Below, in pieces: positions 33,001 to 44,800 of a stretch of 64,000 nucleotides of DNA. The DNA is from Erythrophleum ivorense. Its lineage: Eukaryota; Streptophyta; Magnoliopsida; Fabales; Fabaceae. A program made the position numbers and the translations under genes. The notes below the pieces were generated by a model that saw only the letters and a program-made list of their open reading frames with translations, made no database searches and was not told the DNA's origin. How positions within the stretch are numbered: position 1 is the first letter of the stretch; each line of letters starts with the position of its first letter. Location of the stretch: NCBI GenBank assembly GCA_026724425.1, contig JAIUCV010000084.1, positions 3,714,001-3,778,000 of the forward strand. The letters run 5' to 3'.

Positions 33001-33682
33001 ATTTCATAAATATATATATATATATATATAACCAACCAGGTTATATCAAATTTAAATCTCTAACTAAATCATCGATTTTTTTACAAAATTTCGTGTGGGT
33101 GAACTTACATCGATCGGAGATATGGAAGTTGTGACAACTCAGGTGGGAGTTTTCCTGGAAGGCTAAGGGTCTTGAGAACTCTGTTTTCGTTTAGATAATG
33201 CAACCAGAAAATCGAAAAAAACATATATATCACAAGAGAAAGATCTAACAAAGACTGATAAATACATAAGAACTGGTAACACTCACATGGTTGTTATATG
33301 ACAAGTGTTGTTGTTGAAGCTACAATCACAATAAATGGTGTTGTTTCTTTTCTCCAAATTCGAAACAACATCAACCTCTTGCATCATCTTTAGGGCTCCT
33401 AAATCGCAAGGGTCTCTATAACTTAGGTCCAGTCCCTCGATACCAAGTGTAGTAGCTATCTTCTCTAGCACATTCACTGCATGCATACATGGTATAAGCA
33501 AGTATACTTATATAAATATGTGAATTTTGACCATGATTTAATAAAATTATTTAAGCTTAAATGGTGATGATTCCCGTACGCTCATCTGGATGGAGAGCAG
33601 ATGAAACATATTTTGTTGAAATTGCGAAAAAGCTTGTGATGATGGTAAAGAGGAGAAAAAGAACTGAGAAGACGGTCAACAT
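27096..33682 (-). pseudogene. LRR / malectin receptor-like kinase (LRR-VIII-2, RKF1-like), probably frameshifted
   Basis: The gene reads on minus from MLTVFSVLFLLFTI (signal peptide, 33682) through an N-terminal cap exon (about 33483-33289). Then come about ten one-repeat LRR exons, for example near 32105 (NYLSGTIPMEW), 31920, 31780, 31630, 31420, 31255, 31095, 30950, 30575 and 30410. A malectin domain follows (29745-29080, starting LHINCGG), then a transmembrane exon (about 28800-28720) and a kinase (28540-27180). The kinase has AVKQL, HRDIKATN, DFG and GYMAPEY, so it was built to be active. The last exon (acceptor at 27505) reads out of frame with the sequence that continues the kinase (IMDIVDP) and would stop after about 20 codons, so the C-terminal lobe is lost unless splicing differs. 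No such gene is expected between At4g13540 and At4g13550, so I infer local gain. Confidence 0.75.
32177..32516. repeat. Two-copy tandem repeat, 170-bp period, in a kinase-gene intron
   Basis: CCAACCGTAACAAACCGGAG and about 140 following bases recur 170 bp later with almost no change. It is a recent tandem duplication and holds no coding sequence. Confidence 0.85.
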
Positions 33683-34689
33683 TTCGAGATATCTTATCTA
33701 CTGTATAGTCTGTATATAGTGATTCTTTGTATGTGTACTTGTTTCGTTAACAATATCCCAGTTGTTATATAATAAGCATGGATATAATTTAATGTATTTA
33801 CGTCTGTTTAGAGTTTTCAATTAATGGGTCGTCGGTGACTCGTGGAGTAGACTTTGCATATGACTTACTCGTTATTATTTGCCTCTTTTTCTGTGCCTCT
33901 TACGTCGTTGCCAAAGTCCACGGCGATAACCATAACGACTTGCTCGTTATTAGAGCATTAAATGCAAAGTCGTTGCCAAAGTAAACGCAAGGCAACGAAG
34001 GCAAAAAATTGTTGTTAGGAGTTAGGGGTGGATACAAAACTAAAACGAAATGAACCAAAATTCGTTTCTCAGAATACAAATCAAATTTTCTTATAATCTG
34101 AAAAGTATATAAATTTTGTAACAAATTCTTCCAATCTAAATCCAAACCGAAATATGTAGCTAAACTGAATTAACCAAACAAAATCACATATTAGCTAGAC
34201 AGAATTATATATATACACATTACACGCCACTCGTTCTTATAATACAAACTACAACAAAAGAAGCATTTAAAGTAATGTCCCCAGGACGAAGACTCGAAAA
34301 GTAAACGCTATGCAAAAGTCAATGACTCAATAAGGAGATTTGTTAGGGTCTGATTGGATTAAATGTGGCGGTCCGGGTCTCACAGGTTTAAATGTTGTGG
34401 TTGCGATTGTGGGTTCAAAAATTTGTTGAAGCGGACAATTGTAGTTTAAATAGTTACTAAGCGGTTTGTACGACTAACATAACGGTTGAAAACAAATACA
34501 TTTGCGGGATATATATAACTGTTCACGTGCATGTATAATAGATGTTAAACAATAATTTAACAATACAAATACATTATATAATTATAAAAATGAAAACTAT
34601 ATTATTATGAAAATTATAAAATTACTAGAATAGATCCCGCGTAGTAAGTAAATGTCATGTTTCAACTTTTCCTAACAACATATTTCCAG

Positions 34690-36240
34690 CCAAATATCTG
34701 AAAAAAATAATGAGTTCCAAGAATTTACTTCATACTATAAAAATGCTTTGATCATTTATCACATTGGACATACGTATATTTTTGTGCGGATGCATCTGCT
34801 GCTATTTCTCCTGCCAGTCTATTAAACGAATTATCGCTGCCCAGAAAAAGAAAAAGAAAAGAATCATAATTAAAAGATTGGAGCTTAAATTGAGCTAGAG
34901 TGATATAAACACATATTATGAAACTTAAAGAGTCATGAGATTGGGAAGATCCCATAGATTGGTCCTGTTAAGTTCATGTTTCTCAGAACCCTGAAAAATT
35001 AACAGAATCAGTCTTATATCTTGCTCATGTATTATCTTGTCTGGACTAGAGATATAAGTGCATACAAAATTTTCAGGTTCTTGCCAGTAATCTGAGGAAT
35101 TTTTCCCAATCCTGTAGTTGTGTCACTGATCCTCTTGCATAGAAAGAAATGACTAGATTTAAGAAGGGGACATGCTAATGAATATAAAATCTTCTTTCCT
35201 TTGGATGTACTGAGAGAGGATTACTTATAACGGAGTCTGGAATAGGTTCGGTTAGGCCACTCGCGTAGAGTTTTCTGATTAAAGATCGGCACAAGGTAGA
35301 AAAGAAAACTGAAAATACTTGTAATGATTCAAGCTATGATTAATTTTATCAGTCACCTAATCTATAATCTTGATAGGCTTTTTTGAAGTGTGATCAAACG
35401 GATTCTTGCTGACATTCCTTCAAGGTTAACCAGGTTCCTGAGTTCCTTAGGGATAGTTCCATAGAACTGATATTGCTTCAAGAACTCCGAAATCAGTCAA
35501 ACAAACGACATGACTTTACTTTTGATTTTTCAAAAGGACAAAACTTTGTGTGTGGTCTCATAAGATCAGTAAAGATATTTGTAGAGAAACATACAAAAGG
35601 GTGAGGTTAATTAACTTACCCAATCCTTTAGGAATGTCTCCTGATAAGCGGTTTGCGCAAATAGAGCTACAGAAAAACATTTTCAGAAGTATTTTTTTAC
35701 TTCCTTAACAAAGAAGAAACTTGAGAGCAAAGACTTTCATAGATTTTAGGTTAGGCAGTGAGGCCCATTCAATAGGAATTGAGCCATAAAGGTAATTACG
35801 GCACAATTCACTGCACAAACAAGCAAAAATGTTTCGGTTTCTATAATGTTTAGTCAACCAGAACACTGAAAACAGAGGAAATAGAACACAAAGATCCCTC
35901 CTCACATCGATTCAAGATAGCGAAGCTTGGAAAACTCTGGTGGAAGTCGTTCTACCTGGAAGACTGAATGTCTTAAGGATACTGCACATGAAGCAAACAT
36001 TAGTTATATGGAGCTTGGTTTTCCCTGGAAATTAACAGAAAAAAAACGGCTAGTTAAGATGACAAGTGTTATTGTTGTTGAAACGACAGTCACATCTGAT
36101 TGTACTGTTTTGTCCTTCCTTGAGAACATCTTAAGTTATCACCAGAGTCTTTATGAGACATGGATCTTCACTTAGGTTCAGGTGCTTAACACCAAGTGTC
36201 GTTGCGATGTCCTTAAGCGCTTCCACTGGCAAAGACAAAC
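34690..36240 (-). pseudogene. Truncated tandem copy of the LRR receptor-like kinase
   Basis: Minus-strand pieces match the first half of the neighbouring kinase gene, in the same order: VEALKDIATTLGVKHLNLSE (about 36230), a cap piece with CDCRFNNNNTCHL (about 36075) in a different frame, NYLYGSIPIEWASLPNLKSM (about 35800), then further LRR exons near 35420, 35250, 35080 and 34830. Malectin and kinase exons are missing and the cap exon is frameshifted, with a stop after LIKTLVIT. There is no start codon or signal peptide exon. It is a dead, 5'-part-only duplicate. The gap to the intact copy (33.7-34.7 kb) is AT-rich and without a gene. Confidence 0.85.
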
Positions 36241-36315
36241 AAGCCAGAAAAAAATAAGTTTTAGTTCAAATTCACAAAAAAATAAACCATTTTGTTTCGA
36301 TGAAGAGAAGGATGG

Positions 36316-36470
36316 GTAGTGGCTCGCTCCAGCTGTATATGATTCACACTGTATACTAATTATAAGAGACAAGCATCCACTGGGTTGCATGAATTTCTCA
36401 TTGGACTATGAAGTATGAAAGAAAGCGACCGGTTTAGTCCTGTAAATGTGAACATAGACATGATATCCAA
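36316..36470 (+). repeat. Duplicate of part of the HIL1 3' flank
   Basis: This stretch matches 26562-26750 in the same orientation, with moderate divergence and indels. It abuts the 5' end of the truncated kinase copy, so the pieces of one duplication were rejoined in a new order. Confidence 0.75.
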
Positions 36471-36734
36471 ATATCAAAAATATTTTCACTTTTTTTCGAT
36501 TGTTTTGGAAGTCTTACGCAGTTATTATCTTGAATTCTTGACCATGCGCGGTGTTTTTTTTTTTTTTTTACCATTGGACTTTCTCGATGCTACAGATTAT
36601 TACTTGTGAAGTATATACATCTTTCTTTAACACCATGAGACAAGAAAGAAATGGCTTGCAATGTCTTGAAGCTTACTGACTCTACTTACACAGCAATCTA
36701 TAAGGGAAAGTAATTTGATATGACTAAAAAACTG

Positions 36735-37536
36735 TTATTTACAACCGATGAATTTTGTTTTGAATATTGGCAGGTTTCTGGTAGCAGAAGACGGTGCCTT
36801 GTTCTTCCCATAGCCATTGCCGAGTATACGAAGACTCTGTCTCAGTAAGTCAATCTCTCTTTCCTTCTCATTTCGTTGTTTATCCATCAAAGCTATTCTT
36901 CTTTTGAGTGTTTCAATGGTTTCTTCCCTAACTTTCACTTCCTTCCTGAGTTCTTGCACTGTCTTTAAACCTTCTTCTTGTGGTTTCTGTCTCAGTGTCT
37001 CTCCTAAAAAAAAAAAAAAAAAAGAAACAAACTTTTTACTTTCTTTTTCTCAAAAACCGAAAACAGATGATGAGATTAGTTTGTTTTGTTTTGTTTTGAC
37101 CATATGTTGTGTGGATTAGGTCATCAAGCTCAATCTTGATAGCGAAATAAAGCTTTTTCCATCTCTCAACGGCTTCTTCCCTCACAGCTCTCTCTAAACA
37201 CATCTGTTCCACGACCCATTCCCATTCGTTTTGTTTCTCTTTTGCTTCTTCCCTCGCAGCTCTCTCTAAACACATCTGTTCCACGACCCATTCCCATTCG
37301 TTTTGTTTCTCTTTTGCTTCTTCTTTCTCTTCCACTTTCTTCCTTAGTCTCTTCACTTCCTCTCTGAGTCTCCTCCTCTCCTTCCTCCACTCTGTTTCTG
37401 CCATCTTCATAGCCAAACTTACTCTCTCTTTCTCGTCGAGTTCTCTTCTTGCTGGTCTCCTTTTCTCTTCTTTTGATTTCCCCTTGATGCTTCTCCTTGT
37501 ACTGTTTCTCTCCTCCTTGCTTGTAGAGCCACCCAT
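36735..37536 (-). CDS. Charged coiled-coil protein, At4g13540-like
   Basis: Two exons (37536-37101 and 37003-36735) join in frame to give 234 aa. It starts MGGSTSKEERNSTRR, and the MGG start could be N-myristoylated. The rest is rich in Glu, Lys and Arg with long helical heptads (TLKRRIALMDKQRNEKEREI). Residues EEAKEKQNEWEWVVEQMCLE recur 24 residues later because of a perfect or near-perfect 72-bp tandem duplication. The family is known to me only as an uncharacterised Arabidopsis protein whose neighbours are At4g13530 and At4g13550, as here. The 3' end of the intron is a long T run before TAG. Function is unknown. Confidence 0.75.
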
Positions 37537-38458
37537 GTATTAGATCTTCTTCTTTCTCTCCCTTTACTTCTATATGTGCCTCTGTGGAACTTTTTGTTGT
37601 TCCGAATGTCTTTGTTTATTTTTATTTATTTGCAGAGAGAGGTTCTCTTTTCACTAAATGAAAGGAAATGATTATTTGTGAGTGAAGAAGCTCCACATTG
37701 CGGCCTTGCAGGTGTACACTCAAAGGTTATATAAATAATGCGGTCCAAAAGCATGTTTATAAGTTCGCAGATAAATTAGATTATCAGGAAAGTTTATGGA
37801 ATTTCTGTTTTTCAAAAAATAATAAGTAACTACACTTAATTATTCTCATGTGGCCTGTCAGGCTTAAAAAAAACCCAAAAAAAAAAAGTTATGGGCAATC
37901 TCTCAGGACAGAGTACAGAATAGGTAAACGAGAGAAAGAAATGTGGTTTTTAGAATTGTGAAAATAATCAATTCTTTTCCAGTCTCATCTCATTAATGGT
38001 GTGGGCTTTGATTGTTTGTCACATGCATAATAAACATGGACCCATGACATGATGCCTCTTTACTCTTTCAAATTCTTATTACTCATTTAATCCACTCCAC
38101 ATATCGTTTTATAGGGTCTACTATTTGGTTCAAAATGGTCTCTATAGCTTCTTCTCTAATGGTCATGGAGAAAGAGATTTGAGTTTGATAATGCAAAAGA
38201 CAAAAGGCTCGAATTTGATTCGTTTTTAAAGTTCGTATATGTCGGCTAAGGTTTGGATCTTACTATGGACATTTTGTGATTGATAAATGATCAAATGGTC
38301 AACCAAGTAATAATGGAGAAGAAACAAGACAAAATAAAAATAAATTTGAGACATATGTCTGTCTAATCACAATTGATAACGTAGAGGTTGAATAGCTTAG
38401 CTATGAAGTGAAAGGATAGACAATAGACTCCAACAGCAATCAGATTAATGTGTGTCTT

Positions 38459-39594
38459 TTTTTTTTTTTTTTTCCAACATCAAATATTTCATTAACCGAT
38501 TCAAACAATACAAGTCGTACATCACAAGTCAATAGACCGCAGCAGACTTTAACCAAATACAATGATTCTGTCTAATAACACCCTGAATCACTAGGATGGA
38601 TCCAGCGCTATCCAACCGAAATCACTGTATTTTTTAACCACGACAAGATGAGATTCACTCCGCGACTCAGAGTGAAACCATCTCTTAAACCACCTAAATT
38701 AAAACCCGATGACACAGAAGCAATTACTAAATCGAAAGAAACCCAATCCTATCCTGAAATTCAATCCCAATCCCAACTATTAGTCCCTTAAGATCTGAAT
38801 GTAGCACTTGTCCTAATAGCTTCAACGCCGAAAGCGCATTTTCAGAAAAGTTTTGGCCCTTCGTCTTTCACTGCTCCGGTCCTAAGCCTAAAACGGACAG
38901 AAACGCCCGACTGATACTCACCCGGAATAACCAAGCTGAGTCAAGAAGAAGACACAACACCATACGACGGCTGAGGGAGTAGAGGAGCCAACGATGGCAA
39001 AGGCAAACGATAAACCGGAAATCACTGCACCGACAGAGCTCGGCCTCAGAATTTTCCTTTGACAGATGAGACGCCAAAAGAGAGCCGCCTCCTCCGATTT
39101 ACCGCGAGAAAGCCACCACCCCTAAGTCCCGTCAAGCCGAAGGGAGAACCAAGCGAAGATGGTGGCCAAAATCCGACTAACTCAAGCGAAGTGACCCACC
39201 CAGACTGTCAAAGCCAGGGCCACGACCTCCGTGGATTCATACATGCTTCAACAACCAGATCCGGGAGATCCTCCACCGTGAGCACCGATGACGGCGAAGA
39301 ACAGAAGCTCTGCGCCAGGGAGAGAGCGGACTAGCCACACTCAGGCCCTAGAAGACCACCTCGCCGGGAGAAACCACCACCGTCGGGCTCGAGTTCTCCG
39401 AACAAAACTCCCTGCTGAAGGCTGTACAAAGCAGAGACGAGGAGAGACCGAAGAAAAAGAAAGGGAGAGGAACCCTCCCCGGCGACGGCGAGGAGCGCCA
39501 GTCACCGAGGAGGCAGATCGAGATCTGAGTGAGGCGGCGCTTTTTGAGTTGAGAGGTTTTTTTTTTCAAATTTTTCTCTTTTTGCCGAAAGTGT
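38459..39594 (-). mobile_element. Internally deleted LINE retroposon with 16-bp target-site duplication
   Basis: GATTAATGTGTGTCTT occurs at 38443-38458 and 39595-39610, exactly flanking this block. A T run at the left is the poly(A) tail of a minus-strand insertion. The far end, on minus, is a GC-rich leader like LINE 5' regions, and the tail side (GGTTAATGAAATATTTGATG) looks like a plant LINE 3' end. No reverse transcriptase or endonuclease frame lies between, so the coding middle is gone. Open frames in the GC-rich half are leader sequence. Confidence 0.82.
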
Positions 39595-40045
39595 GATTAA
39601 TGTGTGTCTTCTGTCCTTCCCGTGAACTTCCTTGTTTAATTTGGGTTTTTGTCTCAATCCTAATTGTACCTTTCCAATACGTGACCCAAAACAAATCACT
39701 GAATAATCAAACTTCCGTTTTCGTACTATCTATTTGTTATTTTGTAAAATCAAATTCGAAAATGGTAGGACCTTTTAGGTTGGTGACCATATTGACCATA
39801 CAAATAAAACTTATCTTACCGTTACTTTTCGCAACCACCAAACCTACACCGTGATTCTGATCCAATTTGTACACCAAACAAGTAAAACATAATTATATAC
39901 GTACACACACACACGCAGTACAAACTAACAAGCATCTTTTGTATGTATTGTAATGTAACACAATCATATGATATACATAGCAACCATATCAATCATTAAT
40001 CTCACATATATGCATTCTGCCCTTAATTCCCTTTCCTTATATCTT

Positions 40046-40172
40046 TCACCTCAAACTCATCATGGACCACTGGTTCATACCCACCGATGATGGGAGTGCT
40101 GGCCGGATTATCGGCACTCGTTTCATTACTGAGATCGCATCGTTCAGCCGAGCACTATAATTCACCACCTTC

Positions 40173-40217
<45 letters not shown>

Positions 40218-41333
40218 ATGATTTTTTTGTTATTTATTTCACTAAGTGAGAGGTGAGTAGAGTAAAGTCAAGCAAGAACATGAATTTTAAGAAGCAAAAG
40301 ATAAATCTAATCCGCCATGTGATCTGCAATAGTCCTTATTCCTACAAAAGGCTTTTTCTCAACTTCCATCTCTGACTACCAAACAAGAAAATGTTACAAA
40401 CAGATGAATCAAAAGCAGATATTAATAAACCAACACAGAGAGATGGATGGATTTCTAACCACTATTACCAATGCTCTCATCAACTACACTTAACCAGTAG
40501 CAACCATCAAAGAAGTAATAACAATGTAAGTGATAACTAAAAGTCGAACTATGATGAGAGCTCTGACACCTACTTATAAGAACATTGACAATCAAATAAA
40601 AAACAAAGGTACTTGTTACCTTATCATCAAGTAGAACCTTAAGCTGCAAGTTACGGCTCTTCTTCTTCTTCTTCATATTGTACAATCTACGCCCTAACAT
40701 AACAAATCCCACCACCGCTGCAGCCATGGAGAAAGACCAAATCGGATTAGCTCTCAACACACAATACTTCAACATCTCGATTGGAATTTTCCACCACACA
40801 AATCCCTTTTCTTCTCCCTCACCACCACCACCACCACCACCACCAGATTTCGCAGACCGATCAATCGAAATCGAAATTGGGGACTCCACTACTCTCTCCG
40901 GATCAGAGCTCACCAAATCAATTTCTCCCAAATGCTTCTCTGTCGCTATACTTTCGCTATATTCAACTGCGTTTCTCCCAGAATCCTCTAAACCCAACTC
41001 GTTACTCAATTCATCACCATCATCAACTAACCTCTGATCATCAAGCCGATCGCTGCTCGAGTCCGACCATAATTCGCTAAATTGCTTGGGGCCATAAGGA
41101 GCATCGGAGCGAGGTTCGATCCATCCTGGACTACCTGATTGAACAGACCCATCTTCGTCGATCGCCTCCACACGACGCACATCACTCTGGTTCTCGAGGG
41201 AGAAGTAATCGAAGGTAATCATACCTTGCGTGCCATCATCATCAACATCATTTTCATTCGAATTGTTATCCTCATGAGTAGATCCTGAGCTCTGAACCAC
41301 CACTTCCCAATCTTCTTGAAGCTCTCCTTCCAT
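40046..41333 (-). CDS. Small single-pass membrane protein, At4g13530-like
   Basis: Two exons (41333-40620 and 40171-40046) join in frame to give 279 aa. The first 170 residues are acidic and Ser-rich (MEGELQEDWEVVVQSSGS...). Then come a Gly run (from a CCA/CCN repeat on + at about 40823-40846) and KGFVWWKIPIEMLKYC. A membrane segment follows (about IWSFSMAAAVVGFVMLG), then a basic KKKKK stop-transfer stretch. The second exon ends MNQWSMMSLR. Sequence and neighbours fit the uncharacterised Arabidopsis At4g13530, from memory. Function is unknown. On minus the intron ends in about 41 T followed by ACAG, an extreme polypyrimidine tract. Confidence 0.82.
40176..40216. repeat. A41/T41 homopolymer directly at a 3' splice site
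   Basis: Forty-one A on + (T on the gene strand) end two bases before the AG acceptor of the At4g13530-like gene. Length may vary between individuals or be affected by assembly. Confidence 0.85.
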
Positions 41334-41573
41334 GTCAGAAGAATTAGGGTTTCTTCAATCTAAAGGAGAAAGCTTTTGTGTTTGGAGAAGGTCGAATTCG
41401 CGATACACACACACAAATACAAGAGGAAATACATTTTTTTCCGTCTTGGGTGATGATGACGTGGCGTGGTGTAATTGGATAACGGATAAAGTCTTCAGTT
41501 TTGGAAGAGAGGTTTCATGATATCACACATTCACCCAAAGCTGCCACGTCAGCCAATTTGATATTGAGTTTTT

Positions 41574-42492
41574 GGCCATGAATGTTTAACTGGTTTTTAG
41601 ATTTTGGATTTTGGTTTTTAGATTTTGGTTTTCGATTTTAGATTTTGGTTTTTGATTTTGGTTTTGCTGTAGATTCATAGGGAGAAACCAACAAAACATG
41701 GATTTTGGTTTTTCTTTAGAAATGAGTAGTTTTAGGCCTTGATTGTTTGCAGATTTTAAAACAGATTTTGGTTTTTGTTTTCCCAAAAACCACTTTATTA
41801 GCCATTCAAGTTTTTGAACTAAGATTCTCTAAAATATAGGGAAACTAGTTTTTGACAGTTTTATTCATTTTCTACATAGAAACCAAAAACCATAATTTAT
41901 GGGTTTTCTAAAAGATTTTGCCGTTAGTTATTTTCTTCCAAAATATTTTATGCAAATATTGTTTCTTAATTAATTAACAATTATTTAAATGCTGTTGTTC
42001 TTTATATAAAAACAGTGTTCATACTACATACTCCAACCAAAAAAAAAAATTTAATATCTACAACAACGTAAAATAAGGTATTTGTATCTTTAAAAAAATT
42101 ATAAACTAATATCTATAGAATAATATTTATAAATTTGTGAGACTTATTATTTCTAAATAAGAGCATGGCTTTGAAAAGAAACTATTATATATTTATTTTA
42201 TGTAAATTTCAAATCTAAAAAAAAAAGAAAAATTGGTTAACATAATTGACGTTTTAAAAAGTATAATTGTAGATTAAGAAAAACAAAAACTATTATTTTT
42301 ATAAATTCATAGTTTTTTTTTTATGAAAAACTAAAATATTGACAAAAACCAAAAACTAAATAAATCACCATTCAAGTTTCTTAAAAACTAAATCTACAGC
42401 AAAATCAAAATATAAAAACCAAAATCTAAAATCATAAACTAAAATCCAAAAACCAAAAACTAAAATCTAAAAACCAGCAAACATTCATGGCC
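41574..42492. mobile_element. AT-rich inverted-repeat element, nested ends
   Basis: The left end GGCCATGAATGTTTAACTGG pairs with the complement of the right end, GGCCATGAATGTTTGCTGG, and similarity continues through runs of GATTTTGGTTTTT. A second inverted pair (GGCCTTGATTGTTTGCAG at 41735 and its partner ending near 42615) interlocks with it. It has no coding capacity and no clear target-site duplication, so I cannot name the superfamily. Confidence 0.6.
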
Positions 42493-42874
42493 TTATTTAA
42501 AATCTAGATTCCCTAAAAAATAGGAAATCAAATTAAGAAGAATCACGATTGGATAAAAAATGGTTTTTTGGAAAACAAAAACCAAAATCTATTTTAAAAA
42601 CTGCAAACAACATGTTTGATGTTTTCTAAGTAGGACGGATTATTAAATATTTAAATTGAATATCAAACAAAGGTTTTTCCTTGAGAAATCGGTGATGTGG
42701 GTTTTCAGAGTTGCTTAAACAGTCGGAGATCTCAGCTGCTAGATTAACCTATGATAAAATTGATGTTCGGGGTAATTTCTTTTTCTGAAAACTTACGAGG
42801 ATTTTGAGGAATTCGTATTTGTTTTATGGGTCTTTTTGTGTACTACATGTCGCTAGTACTGAAAAAACAACATA

Positions 42875-43771
42875 GGCTCCGATTGGTGACATGTGGTATT
42901 ACAGTTGAGTTAGAAAAAATAGTATAATTCGATGTAAGTTGCAGTAGAAATCATGTGGTAGAAACGGTATATTTTGTGGTAGATTTGCTGTAGAAATATA
43001 AGTTACTATTCTTTTTAAAACGATTGACTGGTAACTTTTATGCGGTATACATTGCAGTATGTATTATTAAAAATAATTGGACATTTATCATAAATTTAAC
43101 TATAAAAAATAAATAACATATTTCAACACTAACATAACATTAGCATAGCAAATATATATTTATATATGTTTGCTTTTAAAAAGTATATATTTATATATAT
43201 ATATAATATAACATTAATAATTGATCTAGGCCATATATTCGTATTAATTTATAACTATTTATATAATTATACCTATATATATCAAGTTATAACTAAATAT
43301 ATACAAATTTATAACTTTATATATATTTATTATAATTAGAAAAAAACTATGGCATAAAATTTTAAGAATACATATTTTTGTCAATGATATTAGTCAAAAA
43401 CATTAATATAATATATATAATTTAATATATATAAATTATTGGAAGTATAAAATTAGAACATAATTAACAAAAACAAAAAAAAAAAAAAATTAAAAAAAAA
43501 AAAATTAAAAACGTGGGAAGAAAGAAAAAAAAAAAACTTGCTAAATCAAACTCTACTACATCCTAATACATCCCATTTTCCATGTGGTAGAAATTTGATT
43601 TGAGTTAACTATTTTACAAAGGACAAACATCAAAATTATAATTCAACCATACCACTTTCTAACTCAAATTCTAATGCAAAAAGTTAAAAATAAATTATGA
43701 TTGGTAACATTTTTGAGTTAAACTCATAAATCAACCATACCACATGGTAACTCATGTTACCAATCACACCC
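42875..43771. mobile_element. AT-rich terminal-inverted-repeat element
   Basis: The left end GGCTCCGATTGGTGACATG pairs with the complement of the right end, GGGTGTGATTGGTAACATG. ATA flanks both sides and may be a 3-bp duplication of Harbinger type. The 900 bp between are AT-rich with no gene. Confidence 0.55.
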
Positions 43772-43879
43772 ATACTATTGATAACTAAGATTAGTGATAA
43801 AAAAAATCACTTGTAGCTTTCATCTATGCAATTGAAAAATCTAGTTAAAAAAATATTACCAAACAAGTACGCAGTTATG

Positions 43880-44800
43880 TAGATGTATGTATATTTGATA
43901 ACTAACCATACAGTCAAATATATATGATAAACAAGATACAATCATATATATTTGACAAATAAGTCTACAATCGCATATATTTTACAAAAACGAGTCTACA
44001 ACTACCTATATTTTTTTTTTTTTTAAAGTCTACAACTACAAACATATTACAAACAAATATACAACTGCATATATATTACAAACAAGACTATATTCATGGA
44101 AAAAGTCTACAATCAAATAAGTTTTATCACGAAAATATGCGATCATTGTGTATATGACTAACAAATCTATGATCGATCACAGTTAAGTATAAGAATATAA
44201 ATATACCATTACATTACACACCATAAATCTACAAAAATAAATAAAAAATAAAGGTTATTTGAATAATCACAAACAAATTACATTAATTCTAACATAATTA
44301 AGATTAAATCTAACATCCATATATAAATCTACTAGCATATAAAATATATCGACCATAACACAAACATATGTGATTTCGTTCATTAAATCTACCGTTGAAA
44401 CAATCAATTCTACAACCATATATATAAATCTACAATAATATAAAATATACATCTACCATAGCACAAACATATGTTATCTCGTTCATTTAATCTACAATTA
44501 AAACAAACAATTCTACAACCCCATTGTAAATCTTCTACAACATACAATTAATATACAACATTTTCAATAAAACTACAAACAAACTCTACAAAACTGACAT
44601 TAAGTATAACAAATCTACTGTCATTAATATTAAGTCTACAAAAATAAATCTACCTAACCGTAATAACTCTACAAAATATATTTTAGTCTATAACAACTAA
44701 AAATAAATCTACGAATCACAAGACAAATCTGCTACCAGGTATAAATCTACACTCAAAATATTAGTTTACAAAAATCATAATAACTCTACCATCACATATT
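43880..44800. repeat. Degenerate satellite of about 31 bp, rich in TCTAC
   Basis: More than twenty TCTAC words fall in this 0.9 kb. Phrases like AGTCTACAACTACATATAT and TTACAAACAA alternate at about 31-bp steps in the left half, with decay and drift to the right. No gene is present. Confidence 0.65.

Noticed and set aside
39059..39596. Two + strand frames of about 100 codons in GC-rich DNA
   Set aside because: They lie in the leader part of a minus-strand LINE bounded by a 16-bp target duplication.
40678..41080. A + strand frame with His and Pro runs
   Set aside because: It is antisense to the At4g13530-like first exon and comes from its Gly-codon run.
44267..44452. Minus-strand frame of 61 codons
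   Set aside because: It falls inside the TCTAC-rich satellite and has no family likeness.
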